A stretch of DNA of 64,000 nucleotides from Pleurocapsales cyanobacterium LEGE 06147 (GTDB taxonomy: Bacteria; Cyanobacteriota; Cyanobacteriia; Cyanobacteriales; Xenococcaceae): contig JADEWQ010000003.1 in NCBI GenBank assembly GCA_015207585.1, positions 1 to 64,000 on the forward strand, in the 5' to 3' direction. Shown in pieces: positions 35,717-44,850 of the stretch. Position numbers and translations under genes: made by a program. The notes under the pieces are model-generated. The model did no database searches. It saw only the letters and a list, made by a program, of their open reading frames with translations, and was not told the origin of the DNA. The first letter of the stretch is position 1. Each line of letters starts with the position of its first letter.

Positions 35717-35756
35717 AGGGGCGAGTTATCTAGAAAAAATCAGGCTAATCGCCCCT
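35717..35756. repeat. REP-like palindrome after rnj
   Basis: AGGGGCGA and TCGCCCCT form an 8-bp stem with a 24-nt loop, 5 nt after the rnj stop codon. The GCCCCTAC end is shared with the repeat at 13977-13998. Confidence 0.5.
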
Positions 35757-35773
35757 ACAGAAGTATAGCCACG

Positions 35774-35878
35774 ACAGGGCTTACAAGGGGAGGAGGCGGT
35801 CGCGGAATTCGATTCCGCGACTTCGGACCTCCGTGCTGAATTCGATACGAACCCTGCGGAAACAGCCTGCAGCCCCTC
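35774..35878. repeat. Hairpin-rich small element, family member A
   Basis: The segment begins ACAGGGCTTACAA and ends CAGCCCCTC. Inside is a perfect 10-bp hairpin (35799-35808 GTCGCGGAAT, loop TCG, 35812-35821). Almost the same ends, in the opposite orientation, bound the 46-bp element at 53281-53326. This suggests a family of non-autonomous palindromic elements. Confidence 0.5.
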
Positions 35879-36067
35879 CAATTTCGCGTCTGTACACCGA
35901 GTAAGAAGAATTATTCTCCTGATTTGGCGAATTCAGAATTGCTGTCTCCTGATTGCAAGAAGTTCATGCTACACGACAAAACAAATTTTTTGGAATCTAT
36001 TTGTGCATTCGCTCCCTTTTTGGGGAAGTTTAAAAATAGAACCTTAAGATTTATTTAGGCTGTAGCC

Positions 36068-36877
36068 ATGGAACTTCTTAATTCGCAACTTGAAAAACCT
36101 GCAACTTCCATCGGATTTCTCGAAGAAATAGCAGTTACCATTGCTGCTCAAAACCTGACCCCTACTCTCATGAGTCAGGACTTTTTAAAATTTAGCGGTA
36201 TAATTCCTCAAGATTGGGAACTTGCGCAACAACCTGTCTTAAACCTCGCACTTGCTCAGTTAACTTTTCAAAATGGCATTACTTTTCTTGCTCAACCAGG
36301 CACGATCTCTATTAGCGAATCTGTGGGTAATAAGATGCTCGAGGAACTAAAAGTGCCCCAGATAGCAAGTAAATATATAGAAAAACTACCTCATGCCGAA
36401 TATGTCGGACTCAGCAACAGTCCAAAAATTATCGTTCCTTTTCCCGGTCATCCCGAAGCGGTCTCTCAATACATGACCCAAAATTTGCTCTCCCAAGGTT
36501 CCTGGCAAGAAATAGGTACGGGTATCTTGCAAGCCGGAATTAACTTAGTGTATTTATTGGATCGCTGTCAACTAAATATAACTGTTAACCAAGTCAAATT
36601 GCAGCAACCCCAGCAAAGTCGCGAATCTCTTGAAATGCCAAATGGAATGGGGCACTCAAGTCCTCTAGTAGCAGCTTTATTATTTTCTGGCAATTTTAAT
36701 TACAACATTGCTACAGATGATTTACAGCAACCACTGAGTAAACTTATTCAAGGTATCAATTACTGGCAAACTGACTTTAATGCCTTTCGCGAAATAGTTA
36801 CTCAGAAGTTTTTGGCAGAAGCCAATTTGGAACAATTTAAGCCCCAAGCAAGCGTATTTCCTTTGGGTGCTATGTGA
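36068..36877 (+). CDS. Conserved-looking hypothetical protein downstream of rnj
   Basis: I do not recognise a characterised family. The 269-residue protein is soluble with no signal peptide. It has a hydrophobic, Gln-rich middle (LNLALAQLTFQNGITFLAQPG), a GILQAGINLVYLLDRCQLN segment and a C-terminal FREIVTQKFLAEANLEQF. In Synechocystis the gene after rnj is also an uncharacterised protein; whether it is the same family I could not check. rpmF follows by 55 nt, so these may share a transcript. Confidence 0.7.
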   Translation: MELLNSQLEKPATSIGFLEEIAVTIAAQNLTPTLMSQDFLKFSGIIPQDWELAQQPVLNLALAQLTFQNGITFLAQPGTISISESVGNKMLEELKVPQIASKYIEKLPHAEYVGLSNSPKIIVPFPGHPEAVSQYMTQNLLSQGSWQEIGTGILQAGINLVYLLDRCQLNITVNQVKLQQPQQSRESLEMPNGMGHSSPLVAALLFSGNFNYNIATDDLQQPLSKLIQGINYWQTDFNAFREIVTQKFLAEANLEQFKPQASVFPLGAM

Positions 36878-36932
36878 TTAGCCAACTAAAGCATTAAAAT
36901 AAAAAGGTTGTCTAATAATATTCAATAAAACC

Positions 36933-37115
36933 ATGGCTGTTCCCAAGAAGAAAACTTCCAAATCCAAACGCGATCGTCGCAAAGCATACTGGAAACGCAA
37001 AGCCGCTTTTGAGGCTCAAAAAGCTCTGTCTTTAGGAAAATCCGTTTTGACTGGACGTTCTAATAGCTTTATTTATCCGACTCAAGATGAAGAAGAGGAA
37101 GATGAGGACGAGTAA
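36933..37115 (+). CDS. rpmF: 50S ribosomal protein L32
   Basis: A 60-residue ribosomal protein beginning [20 protein letters not shown], the L32 signature, with a basic centre. As in cyanobacteria it lacks the zinc-binding cysteines of many bacterial L32 proteins. The C-terminus is a run of acidic residues (DEEEEDEDE), a cyanobacterial/chloroplast-like feature. The gap to the next gene has GCTAGCTAG-containing inverted sequence near 37153-37200 that may form a weak terminator. Confidence 0.95.
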   Translation: MAVPKKKTSKSKRDRRKAYWKRKAAFEAQKALSLGKSVLTGRSNSFIYPTQDEEEEDEDE

Positions 37116-37261
37116 ACTTGTCGTTATTATCTAAATTTAATGCTTTCAGAGACTAGCTAGCGATCTGTAATTAATACTACTTTTCTAGGCTAGCTAGCTC
37201 CAGTTCAGAGTAATTATATGAAAATGAAATAAAGAAATCTAATACTATCTCGACTGGAAGC

Positions 37262-37858
37262 ATGAAAGGCAAATATTTTCAGAAACCAACAGAGGCAGAA
37301 CGGGATCGCATTCCTCCCGGTCAATATGTAACTAAAGGATTTCCCGTACTTACCTACGGTTCTACACCTGAGATCGGAACCGATGAGTGGAAGTTTCGCG
37401 TCTGGGGTTTAGCGCAAGAAAAAACCTTTACTTGGTCGGGTTTCATGAGTTTACCCCAGCATAATTTTACCGCTGACTTTCACTGCGTTACTCGCTGGTC
37501 GAAACTCGATGTAAAGTGGACGGGAGCTAAGGTAACTGATTTTATGAAGTTAGTTGACCTCGATCCCAAAGCCACTCATCTTATGGAACACTGCTACGGC
37601 GGCTACACCACTAACATTTCTTTAGAAGACTTTTTAAGGGAAAAAAACTTCTTTGCCCATACCCTGTTTGGCGAACCCCTACCAGCCGAACATGGTGGTC
37701 CCATGCGCTTAGTAGTTCCCCATCTCTACGCTTGGAAAAGTGCCAAATGGATTAACGGACTAGAATTTCTCGATCGCGATGAATTGGGTTTTTGGGAACG
37801 TAACGGTTATCACCGACGGGGAGAACCTTGGGCTGAAGAACGGTATGCAGGTTTTTAA
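37262..37858 (+). CDS. Sulfite-oxidase-like molybdopterin oxidoreductase
   Basis: A 198-residue protein with the molybdopterin-binding fold of the sulfite oxidase family (YuiH-like short form). The molybdenum-ligating cysteine is expected in FHCVTRWSKLDVKWTG. VVPHLYAWKSAKWINGLEF and the C-terminal ELGFWERNGYHRRGEPW are family landmarks. No signal peptide or haem domain is present. The substrate is unknown. The stop overlaps the convergent GTPase gene by 4 nt. Confidence 0.85.
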   Translation: MKGKYFQKPTEAERDRIPPGQYVTKGFPVLTYGSTPEIGTDEWKFRVWGLAQEKTFTWSGFMSLPQHNFTADFHCVTRWSKLDVKWTGAKVTDFMKLVDLDPKATHLMEHCYGGYTTNISLEDFLREKNFFAHTLFGEPLPAEHGGPMRLVVPHLYAWKSAKWINGLEFLDRDELGFWERNGYHRRGEPWAEERYAGF

Positions 37859-39216
37859 GAGTTTAACAACTCTTGTTGCAAGCGATAAATAATCGTATTT
37901 CTATCTACTCTAGATAGTATTTCAGCAATCACCGTCGAAGGACCGAGAGGACCCCAAGTACAACCCTTCTCCAAATATACTTGTGCTACTCTACCAACTA
38001 CATAAGAACCATAACCGGCGATCGCGCCCTGTAAACTAGCTGCTGTTAAATAAGTAATAAAAGTTCCGGGACTTTCAAAAGCACCGCTAATGGCAGCCCC
38101 ACTTTTACCCACACCTAAAATCAGACTACTGCCTACTTCTCCCAGTAATAAAGCCCCAGAACTCGCAATAATTCTGCGCCAGAGATTTCCGGCTTCGTAA
38201 TTGGTAATAGGGAGTCCGTAGAGACGTGCTAATGCCCGAATTAGAGCTAAATCGGCAACAATGCCCCCCATTAAATCCAATAGAGCGATCGGATTGACAG
38301 CTACTGCTAAAGCTTTGTACCTAGCATATTTCCAAATTAACTCTTGAGCTTCTTCTTCCCGGATTTCCACTGTTTTTTTCGCAATATTCGCCTCGGCATC
38401 TCTGGCTTGAACCAGGGCATTTAAAGCCAAAAGCGATCGCCCCTCCCGATTGAGTATATTCAGAATTGCTTCTTTTAGTTCATCGATTTGGGGAGAAGGA
38501 GTTTCCCATTGAGTAGTAATCGTACCGTCTGCTGCTTCGATTCTTACTTGTATTGGTTGGGGTTTAGCGGCAATCCTCACAATCTCGTTTGTAGAGATAT
38601 CTAAATCTTCTTCACTGTTAGCTGCATTTTGTTGTTGTAGTTGTTCATAAATGGTCTGTCGATCTTTGTCGGGATAAAGGTCAATTTTATTAAATACTAA
38701 AATTAATGGTTTTTGACTTCTTCTTAGTTCACAAAGAGCTTGATATTCCGTACGGGTAATATCTCCTGTCAGCACGAAAAGAATAAGATCTGACTGCTGG
38801 GCTATATCCCGTGACATTTTTGCCCGTTCTTCTCCCTCAATTTCATCTAAACCGGGAGTATCAATTAACTCTACCTGTACTTTGCCACTCGCAGGAGTCC
38901 AACGTAGGGATTTCGGCCACTGGGTAATCCCATGCAAAGGACCGGTTTCTAGCACTTCTTGTCCTAAAAGAGCATTAATTACCGAAGACTTACCAGAACT
39001 GACTAAGCCAAAAGCAGATATTCTAATTAATTTCTGGTCTAGTTTATCCAAAGCTGCTTTGAGAGCCTGCAAATCCTTTCTCACGGCTGCTTGCAGTTGA
39101 TTATTGGGAGGATAATTCCAGTGACGGCGAAAGCTAGCATACCAAGAAATTGCTTGTTGTAAACTTGCACTAGCTCTATTGAAATGTTCCTCCTGCTGAG
39201 ATAGAGTTTGAGTCAC
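37855..39216 (-). CDS. Dynamin/Era-like GTPase with DUF697-type C-terminus
   Basis: The 453-residue protein has a GTPase domain at ~65-275: P-loop GLVSSGKSSVINALL, switch/G3 IDTPGLDEIEG and G4 FNKIDLY. A hydrophobic C-terminal domain of the DUF697 kind follows (~310-440, LALIRALARLYGLPITN and several glycine-rich apolar stretches) and probably contacts the membrane. Related cyanobacterial proteins are annotated as GTP-binding proteins of unknown role; membrane remodelling or a ribosome-linked function are both possible. It is convergent with the sulfite-oxidase-like gene. Confidence 0.82.
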   Translation of the reverse strand: MTQTLSQQEEHFNRASASLQQAISWYASFRRHWNYPPNNQLQAAVRKDLQALKAALDKLDQKLIRISAFGLVSSGKSSVINALLGQEVLETGPLHGITQWPKSLRWTPASGKVQVELIDTPGLDEIEGEERAKMSRDIAQQSDLILFVLTGDITRTEYQALCELRRSQKPLILVFNKIDLYPDKDRQTIYEQLQQQNAANSEEDLDISTNEIVRIAAKPQPIQVRIEAADGTITTQWETPSPQIDELKEAILNILNREGRSLLALNALVQARDAEANIAKKTVEIREEEAQELIWKYARYKALAVAVNPIALLDLMGGIVADLALIRALARLYGLPITNYEAGNLWRRIIASSGALLLGEVGSSLILGVGKSGAAISGAFESPGTFITYLTAASLQGAIAGYGSYVVGRVAQVYLEKGCTWGPLGPSTVIAEILSRVDRNTIIYRLQQELLNS

Positions 39217-39278
39217 TTTGTTGCGCTCCAGATAAAAAATAATTAAATCTTCCTGCTAATTTCTTTTTTTAGATTATC

Positions 39279-41771
39279 CTATTCCTCATTGCGTTTTATT
39301 GACTGTTGTGCAGCTTTAGGCTCAAAAACTGCTTTGGGATAAGCAATTCGCTTGTGATTGAGTTGTTGCCAAACACGCACGAAAACATTGGCAATAATCG
39401 GCAAATCCTCATAATTTAAACCACTATCTACTAATTGTCCATCTTGCCAACGAGCTTTGAAAATTTTTCGAATCATAGTCAAAGCTTGTTCGGGGGTGGC
39501 TTCTTTGAGGGAGCGCATAGCAGCTTCACAACCATCTGCTAGCATCATAATTCCTGCTTCCCGCGATTGAGGAATTGGTCCATCGTAACGAAAATCAGAC
39601 TCTAGAACGGTAATTCCTGTTTCTTGTTCGGCTTTTTGTTTCGCTTGATGATAAAAGTAAGCAATTAGTAGCGTTCCCTGATGTTCGGGAATGAAATCTC
39701 GTATTGCCTTGGGCAAACCATACTTACGTGCCATCACAAGCCCTTCACTAACGTGCTTCTTAATAAACTCTGCGCTTTCCCATGGGTCATCGATCTCATC
39801 GTGCTTGTTAGCACCTCCCATCTGATTTTCAATAAAGCCTAGGGGATCGTGAAGTTTACCAATATCATGATAAAGAGTTCCTGCCCTAATCAATTCTACG
39901 TTACAGTTGAGTTCTCTAGCAGCTGCTTCGGCTAGGGAAGCAACAGACATGGTGTGTTGAAAGGTTCCGGGAGCTTCTGTCGCTAATTTTTTTAGCAGGG
40001 GCAAGTTAGGATTAGATAATTCTGCCAGACGAATAGGCGTGATCACATCAAAGATACGCTCCAAATAGGGCGATATACCCAAGGCAACTACACTCCACCC
40101 CAAGCCAAATAATCCGTTAGTTAATACTCTTGGCAAAATAACCGACCAAATGGTTACGGCACTAGCACTGAGAATCAGATTAACAAACAAATAGACTCCT
40201 CCTTGAGTCAAGCCAACCATAACACCCAATCGTGCCATGGCTTCGCGAGAGCGCAATCTGCCAGCAATGGTTGCAGCCATGATTCCCCCCGCACATCCGG
40301 CAAGTAAATACTCCCAACCGATCGCTTTAGTGCTAAAGGCTACTAATCCCGTCAATAAACCTACCTGGCAGATAGCCAATGCGGGACTATAAAAACTGCT
40401 GACCAGCAGACCGATGGCAGATAAATTAATGTAAGAAAATTGAAAAATTGCCAGTATGGGTGCGCTTAGACTGAGCAAACAAAGCAAGAGATAGTCGCGA
40501 CGGCGTAAAAAAGGATACTCTTTTTTTTGTACTGACAGAAACAAACTAACGGCAGCCGTCACCATAATTCCCGATAGCAATAATCCATTCCAGTTAACAC
40601 TTCGCCGACTAAGACCAAATCCATCTAAGAGAACAAAATCTGCCTGGGTGATTACTTGTCCTTCCTCAACAATTACTTCTCCTCGATCGATTTCGACAAT
40701 TGCCGGTTCAATAGCAAGAGCAGCTTTTTCTGCCATGTTTCTCGTTGCTTCTCGATCCTCTTCGAGATTGGGGTATAAAACTTCTAGAAGAAGATGACTG
40801 GCTAAATGAATTGCTGGCGACGGTACTTCGGGACTTAGCTGAACGGTGATTGCCTCTTCTAATAGAGTGGAAGGCATTCCTGGTGGAATTCCTTGTGTTA
40901 GTATCCGTTCGGATGCTCGCAACACTGTCTTTTGAGTTGTTTCCCAAATAGGCTCGTCTAAATCTAGTAGGGTGATTATTTCTTCATCATACAAGCGGAT
41001 ACCTGGTTTCTGTTGCAATTTCTTCCATGCTTGGGAGTAGCGATAACGACTGAGAGCGATCCTAGCAAGCAGAGATTCAAATTCGCTCTCGTTTGCTTGT
41101 TGACGATAAGCGTTCAGTTCAGAAGCTGTTTGCTGGAATAGATCGACATTGACTGCTCCTGGTGAGGTTAATTCGTGTTTTGAGGAATATAAGTTTACTT
41201 GACGATTGCCTTTAACTAAGTCAAAAATTTGTTTTATTTCTGACTCTGGAGATGAACGTAGATATTGCTGAGTTTCTATAGAAATAAGTTTCGTATCGAT
41301 AAAGGGAAATGGTTCGGCTAATTGTCTTAGGAATTCTAGTTGGGAGAGGTATTTTGTTAGTTGTAACTTAATTTGCGCCGTAATTTCTCGATTTTGCTTA
41401 AGGATAGGAATAACGCCTGTTTGTACATCTCTGCGTTTTTCCGCTGTAGTCTTACTATCTTCAAACTGTCCGTCACGAGGAGCTGTTATGGTAACAGGAG
41501 AGATTGTGCCTACAGCAAGTTGTGGCTGATTATAAAAACGATAGCCGATAACACTGGTAAGGGCAAAAATAGCGATCGCTAGAAGCAGTAAAAGATTTTG
41601 TCTTTGGTAGCGTTTGTTCCGGTTCCATTGAGGGGTAGTTTTTTGATTTTTACCTCTTGGAGCAAGTTTAAATCGGTCAGCTATCCCATACTTGAATAAA
41701 AGATGACAGAAAGTCTGATATTTTCTTCGCCATAGCTCTATTTGTTGAGTTAAAGAACAAAAGCTTTTCAT
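39279..41771 (-). CDS. 7TM-HD phosphodiesterase (PgpH-like)
   Basis: The 830-residue membrane protein has a first membrane helix (LLLLLAIAIFALTSVIGY, ~59-76), a large extracytoplasmic 7TMR-HDED domain, seven closely spaced membrane helices (~395-570) and a cytosolic HD domain. The metal motif is GTLYHDIGKLHDP, with further ligands in PEHQG and MLADGCEAAMRS. In other bacteria this family (PgpH) degrades c-di-AMP; that activity is inferred here. It stands alone between the GTPase and the ADP-ribosylglycohydrolase-like gene. Confidence 0.9.
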   Translation of the reverse strand: MKSFCSLTQQIELWRRKYQTFCHLLFKYGIADRFKLAPRGKNQKTTPQWNRNKRYQRQNLLLLLAIAIFALTSVIGYRFYNQPQLAVGTISPVTITAPRDGQFEDSKTTAEKRRDVQTGVIPILKQNREITAQIKLQLTKYLSQLEFLRQLAEPFPFIDTKLISIETQQYLRSSPESEIKQIFDLVKGNRQVNLYSSKHELTSPGAVNVDLFQQTASELNAYRQQANESEFESLLARIALSRYRYSQAWKKLQQKPGIRLYDEEIITLLDLDEPIWETTQKTVLRASERILTQGIPPGMPSTLLEEAITVQLSPEVPSPAIHLASHLLLEVLYPNLEEDREATRNMAEKAALAIEPAIVEIDRGEVIVEEGQVITQADFVLLDGFGLSRRSVNWNGLLLSGIMVTAAVSLFLSVQKKEYPFLRRRDYLLLCLLSLSAPILAIFQFSYINLSAIGLLVSSFYSPALAICQVGLLTGLVAFSTKAIGWEYLLAGCAGGIMAATIAGRLRSREAMARLGVMVGLTQGGVYLFVNLILSASAVTIWSVILPRVLTNGLFGLGWSVVALGISPYLERIFDVITPIRLAELSNPNLPLLKKLATEAPGTFQHTMSVASLAEAAARELNCNVELIRAGTLYHDIGKLHDPLGFIENQMGGANKHDEIDDPWESAEFIKKHVSEGLVMARKYGLPKAIRDFIPEHQGTLLIAYFYHQAKQKAEQETGITVLESDFRYDGPIPQSREAGIMMLADGCEAAMRSLKEATPEQALTMIRKIFKARWQDGQLVDSGLNYEDLPIIANVFVRVWQQLNHKRIAYPKAVFEPKAAQQSIKRNEE

Positions 41772-41919
41772 AGTATGTGAGGATGATTTGCCGCATTAGA
41801 ATTGCTAGAGGTGATGTTGAAATTTAAGTTTAAAAATAACGCTTTGGATAAATTATTTTCGATTGAGTAGTACTCTAACTACCTCAGTTTAGTTTAGACA
41901 AATTTATAAAGAATAATTC

Positions 41920-42831
41920 CTACTCTTTTTGGGAAATAATCGACAGAGATGAACGCGACTGAATCACTTTTGGCGAGGCAACTACAGACCAAGAAATCTC
42001 AGCAGGATCTGGTTGATATATTCCCGACCAAACTTGACATAAAAGTTTGGCTTGTTGTTGCGCTGCTTGATAAACTGAGTTAGTTCGACTGGGTATATAC
42101 CAGTTGAGAGGAATACCTGCAATACCATTGTATGCTCCTGCTAACATACCAGTCAGGGCAGTGGTAATTAAAGCCAATTTTCCCAGACTAGAAGCACGAC
42201 GAACACATAAATAGAAGTCTTCTGGTGTAGTAGCAAAGCAATATATGGCTAAAGCTATCGCTATCTGGCTGTAATTAGCCCGAGTAGATAATTTTTCCAC
42301 GACCTTCTCTAAGCTTCTCCCTCGGGAAAGAAATGTTTTTATTTGTTTTAATTGACCGATTAGGGGAGTTTGTTTTGCTCCTACACCTACCAAAATTTGG
42401 TCGATTAAACATTTAGTACCTAGCTTCTCCCTCAAAGCTAGAGTGAGTATGTAACCCCATATTAATATATCCTCTAATATTACAGCTGAATACTGCCAGT
42501 ATCGCGCATTTTGTCTTAATTGTGCTGTGAGAAGGCTAAAACTTTCATGATAAAAGAGAATAATTGGTAAAGCTATCAGAGCTGCTTCGTTACTATTGCT
42601 AATTACATCCCCTGAATTTTTGTCAATAGGAGTTTCCTGCTCGTTTTGCTCCTCTAATCTGCCCCTGTCACATAAACTTTGGGCGATCGCTCTTCCCTGC
42701 TGAATCCATATTGAAGGTTGATAGTTAGAAATTTTCAACCAGTCTCTTTGCTGGTTATTTTGAGCTAAAGCTTCGCCCAGCATACCTCCTAGCCATGCAC
42801 CTTCAAACCGATTGAACAAGGAATAGCGCAT
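41920..42831 (-). CDS. ADP-ribosylglycohydrolase-like protein, metal site degenerate
   Basis: The 303-residue helical protein has the outline of the ADP-ribosylglycohydrolase (DraG) family: an N-terminal RFEGAWLGGMLGEALAQ and a late ALTGMLAGAYNGIAGIPLNW. The acidic residues that bind the two metals (GDxxG near the N-terminus, DTD later) are not evident; GGMLGEAL replaces the usual GDALG. It is therefore probably a non-catalytic or altered member. The role is unknown. It is divergent from the WecG/TagA gene. Confidence 0.7.
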   Translation of the reverse strand: MRYSLFNRFEGAWLGGMLGEALAQNNQQRDWLKISNYQPSIWIQQGRAIAQSLCDRGRLEEQNEQETPIDKNSGDVISNSNEAALIALPIILFYHESFSLLTAQLRQNARYWQYSAVILEDILIWGYILTLALREKLGTKCLIDQILVGVGAKQTPLIGQLKQIKTFLSRGRSLEKVVEKLSTRANYSQIAIALAIYCFATTPEDFYLCVRRASSLGKLALITTALTGMLAGAYNGIAGIPLNWYIPSRTNSVYQAAQQQAKLLCQVWSGIYQPDPAEISWSVVASPKVIQSRSSLSIISQKE

Positions 42832-43072
42832 ATTTACTCAATTGTCTGTCGCTAGTTTATCTTGGTCATAGTAGGACAAAACGTTTGGGAAAAACTCAGT
42901 AAATGTACTTAAAAAAATTTCAGTTGGAAGATCGGCAACTCTACTAGCCCTATTAAAGCTAACTCTTGATACGATCTTGACATAAGCTGATTTGGCTACT
43001 AATTACTATTACCATGTAAACTTATCAAAAGCATGCAAGAGTCTTCTCAGCCAAATAATCAAGACAAAAAAG

Positions 43073-43825
43073 ATGTTGCATCTAGATAACAAACTGCCTC
43101 CTCCCAAAACTTGTACCGTTTTAAATCTGCCAGTTCATTTGCTCGATGATTATACTGGCTGGTTAATTGAACGGATGCGTCAGGGAATAGGGACTCATGT
43201 AGTGACCCTTAATGCCGAAATGGCTATCTTTGCCGAACAAGATCGTGCTCTTGCTCAAATTATTCAGTCGGCAGATCTTGTCGTTCCCGATGGAGCTGGT
43301 ATTATTCTTTATCTACGTTTGTTGGGTCAGCAGCAACAACGTTGTCCGGGAATCGAGCTGGCAGAGTCTTTGCTCTTACAAATAGGAAAACTGCCACAAT
43401 CATATCCTATTTTCTTTTATGGCGGTACTCCAGGAACAGCCGATACTGCTGCTCATCTTTGGCAACAAAAAGTTCCCGAACTTACAATCGCAACTCAACA
43501 CGGTTATCTGTCGCCAGAAGACGAACGGCAGTGGTGCGAAACTCTCAATCAACAGCAGCCAAAACTAATTTTGGTTGGCTTAGGAGTTCCCCGTCAAGAG
43601 TTTTGGATCGAACAACACCGTTTTTTGTGTCCCAATTCCGTCTGGATTGGTGTTGGCGGTAGCTTTGATATTTGGTCGGGGAAAAAAGCCCGCGCTCCTT
43701 TATGGTTGAGAAGGAGTTATTTGGAATGGTCTTATCGTCTTTATCAAGAGCCCTGGCGTTGGAAGCGCATGCTTGCTTTACCCAAATTTTTCTGGCGATC
43801 GCTAATAACGATGGGTAACAATTAA
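43073..43825 (+). CDS. WecG/TagA/CpsF-family glycosyltransferase
   Basis: The 250-residue (counted from the ATG at 43073) GT26-type glycosyltransferase transfers UDP-linked sugars such as N-acetylmannosamine onto lipid carriers in envelope polysaccharide synthesis. Landmarks are VTLNAEMAIFAEQD, VPDGAGIILYLR, FFYGGTPGTADTAA, ILVGLGVPRQEFWI and WIGVGGSFDIWSGKKARAP. I prefer 43073 because the upstream extension to a TTG at 42992 lacks family similarity. No other polysaccharide genes adjoin it. The acceptor is unknown. Confidence 0.87.
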   Translation: MLHLDNKLPPPKTCTVLNLPVHLLDDYTGWLIERMRQGIGTHVVTLNAEMAIFAEQDRALAQIIQSADLVVPDGAGIILYLRLLGQQQQRCPGIELAESLLLQIGKLPQSYPIFFYGGTPGTADTAAHLWQQKVPELTIATQHGYLSPEDERQWCETLNQQQPKLILVGLGVPRQEFWIEQHRFLCPNSVWIGVGGSFDIWSGKKARAPLWLRRSYLEWSYRLYQEPWRWKRMLALPKFFWRSLITMGNN

Positions 43826-43850
43826 ATTAGATCGAGCAAATCGAATTAAT

Positions 43851-44624
43851 TTAGGGAGATTTCGTAAATATTGCTCTAATATTGCCGCTTACTCGATAAG
43901 GTTCGATAAATTGTGCTCCAGCTAAATCGCCTAAACCCACAGATTCTAATAATTCTGTCCACTTAGCCGTTACTCGAAGCTGAGAGTCTACAGCTTGCTT
44001 CTGTTCTGCTAAAGTAGAGAGCGCATCGTACCAAAGATCTTGTTTTTGGTATAGACTTGCCCGTTCTAAAGGATTGGAGCGAGCTAATTTCTGCTCGATA
44101 GCTGGCTCTATTTCTACTCGTTGAATCCAACCTTTGACTACCACGTCACGAGAGCGGTTTTGTGGATCGCAGATCATTGATAAATACCAATGGTATTGCT
44201 CATTAGTTTTTAGCTCCTTCGACTTGCTCGATTCTGGTAGATCTACACTTACAATACCTGACTTCCCGTCAGTTGTAAAAAAACTCTCGTAAACAAGCTT
44301 ATCTTGGCGATCGCGCAACACAAATTCTAAGGTTACAGCTTGAGGCAGATCGTCTTGAGGAATATAAAAAAACAATTTGGGTAAGGCAGCTGTAGTTTTA
44401 CCAACAGCATTTTCTGGAATTAAGGCAACCAATTGACCGCGATTAGCAAGACAACCACCTCGACTACCTCCACCCCTCCTGTAAGTCGGTAAGCCTTCTC
44501 TCGAGTCGGTACTATCGTTGTCTGCTTTTATATTTTGGGCAAAAAGAACTAGACCCAAATTGAGTAATATCACTAAATTAACAATTGTTATTATTTTGTT
44601 TATTTTTTTAGATTTTAATAACAT
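43851..44624 (-). CDS. DUF928 secreted protein
   Basis: The 257-residue protein has an N-terminal hydrophobic signal or anchor (IITIVNLVILLNLGLVLFA), a Gly/Arg-rich linker (RRGGGSRGGC) and a DUF928 domain (LVALIPENAVGKTTAALPKLFFYIP, then FVLRDRQDKLVYE, EQYHWYLSMICDP and SLYQKQDLWYDALSTLAE). DUF928 genes are often neighbours of CHASE2 and CHAT/TPR genes in cyanobacteria, exactly as here. The likely site is the periplasm. It is divergent from the CHASE2 gene with a 226-bp AT-rich gap. Confidence 0.85.
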   Translation of the reverse strand: MLLKSKKINKIITIVNLVILLNLGLVLFAQNIKADNDSTDSREGLPTYRRGGGSRGGCLANRGQLVALIPENAVGKTTAALPKLFFYIPQDDLPQAVTLEFVLRDRQDKLVYESFFTTDGKSGIVSVDLPESSKSKELKTNEQYHWYLSMICDPQNRSRDVVVKGWIQRVEIEPAIEQKLARSNPLERASLYQKQDLWYDALSTLAEQKQAVDSQLRVTAKWTELLESVGLGDLAGAQFIEPYRVSGNIRAIFTKSP

Positions 44625-44850
44625 AATTTATACAAAATAAATATTCATAAATTTTATTTATAATTTTAGTCTTTTCTCTTATAAATGTCTAGAAAAACGG
44701 TATTACAATTATTAAAGAGTGAGCCAAGTCTTCTCCGAGTTTTTACTTAAATAACTTGTTAAATTTAAAATAAATAGATTAAGTAAATTCTCTTCACTCG
44801 TCGATAATCTTAAAAAAAAATAAATTATTGTTGAAGTATCTATAATTGTT

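Larger units (their letters stand above)
35713..36067. other. 355-bp gap after rnj, rich in palindromes
   Basis: No gene is seen. It holds an 8-bp palindrome ending in GCCCCTAC (35717-35756), which may terminate rnj. Next comes a structured 105-bp element (35774-35878), then AT-rich DNA ahead of the next gene. Confidence 0.5.
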
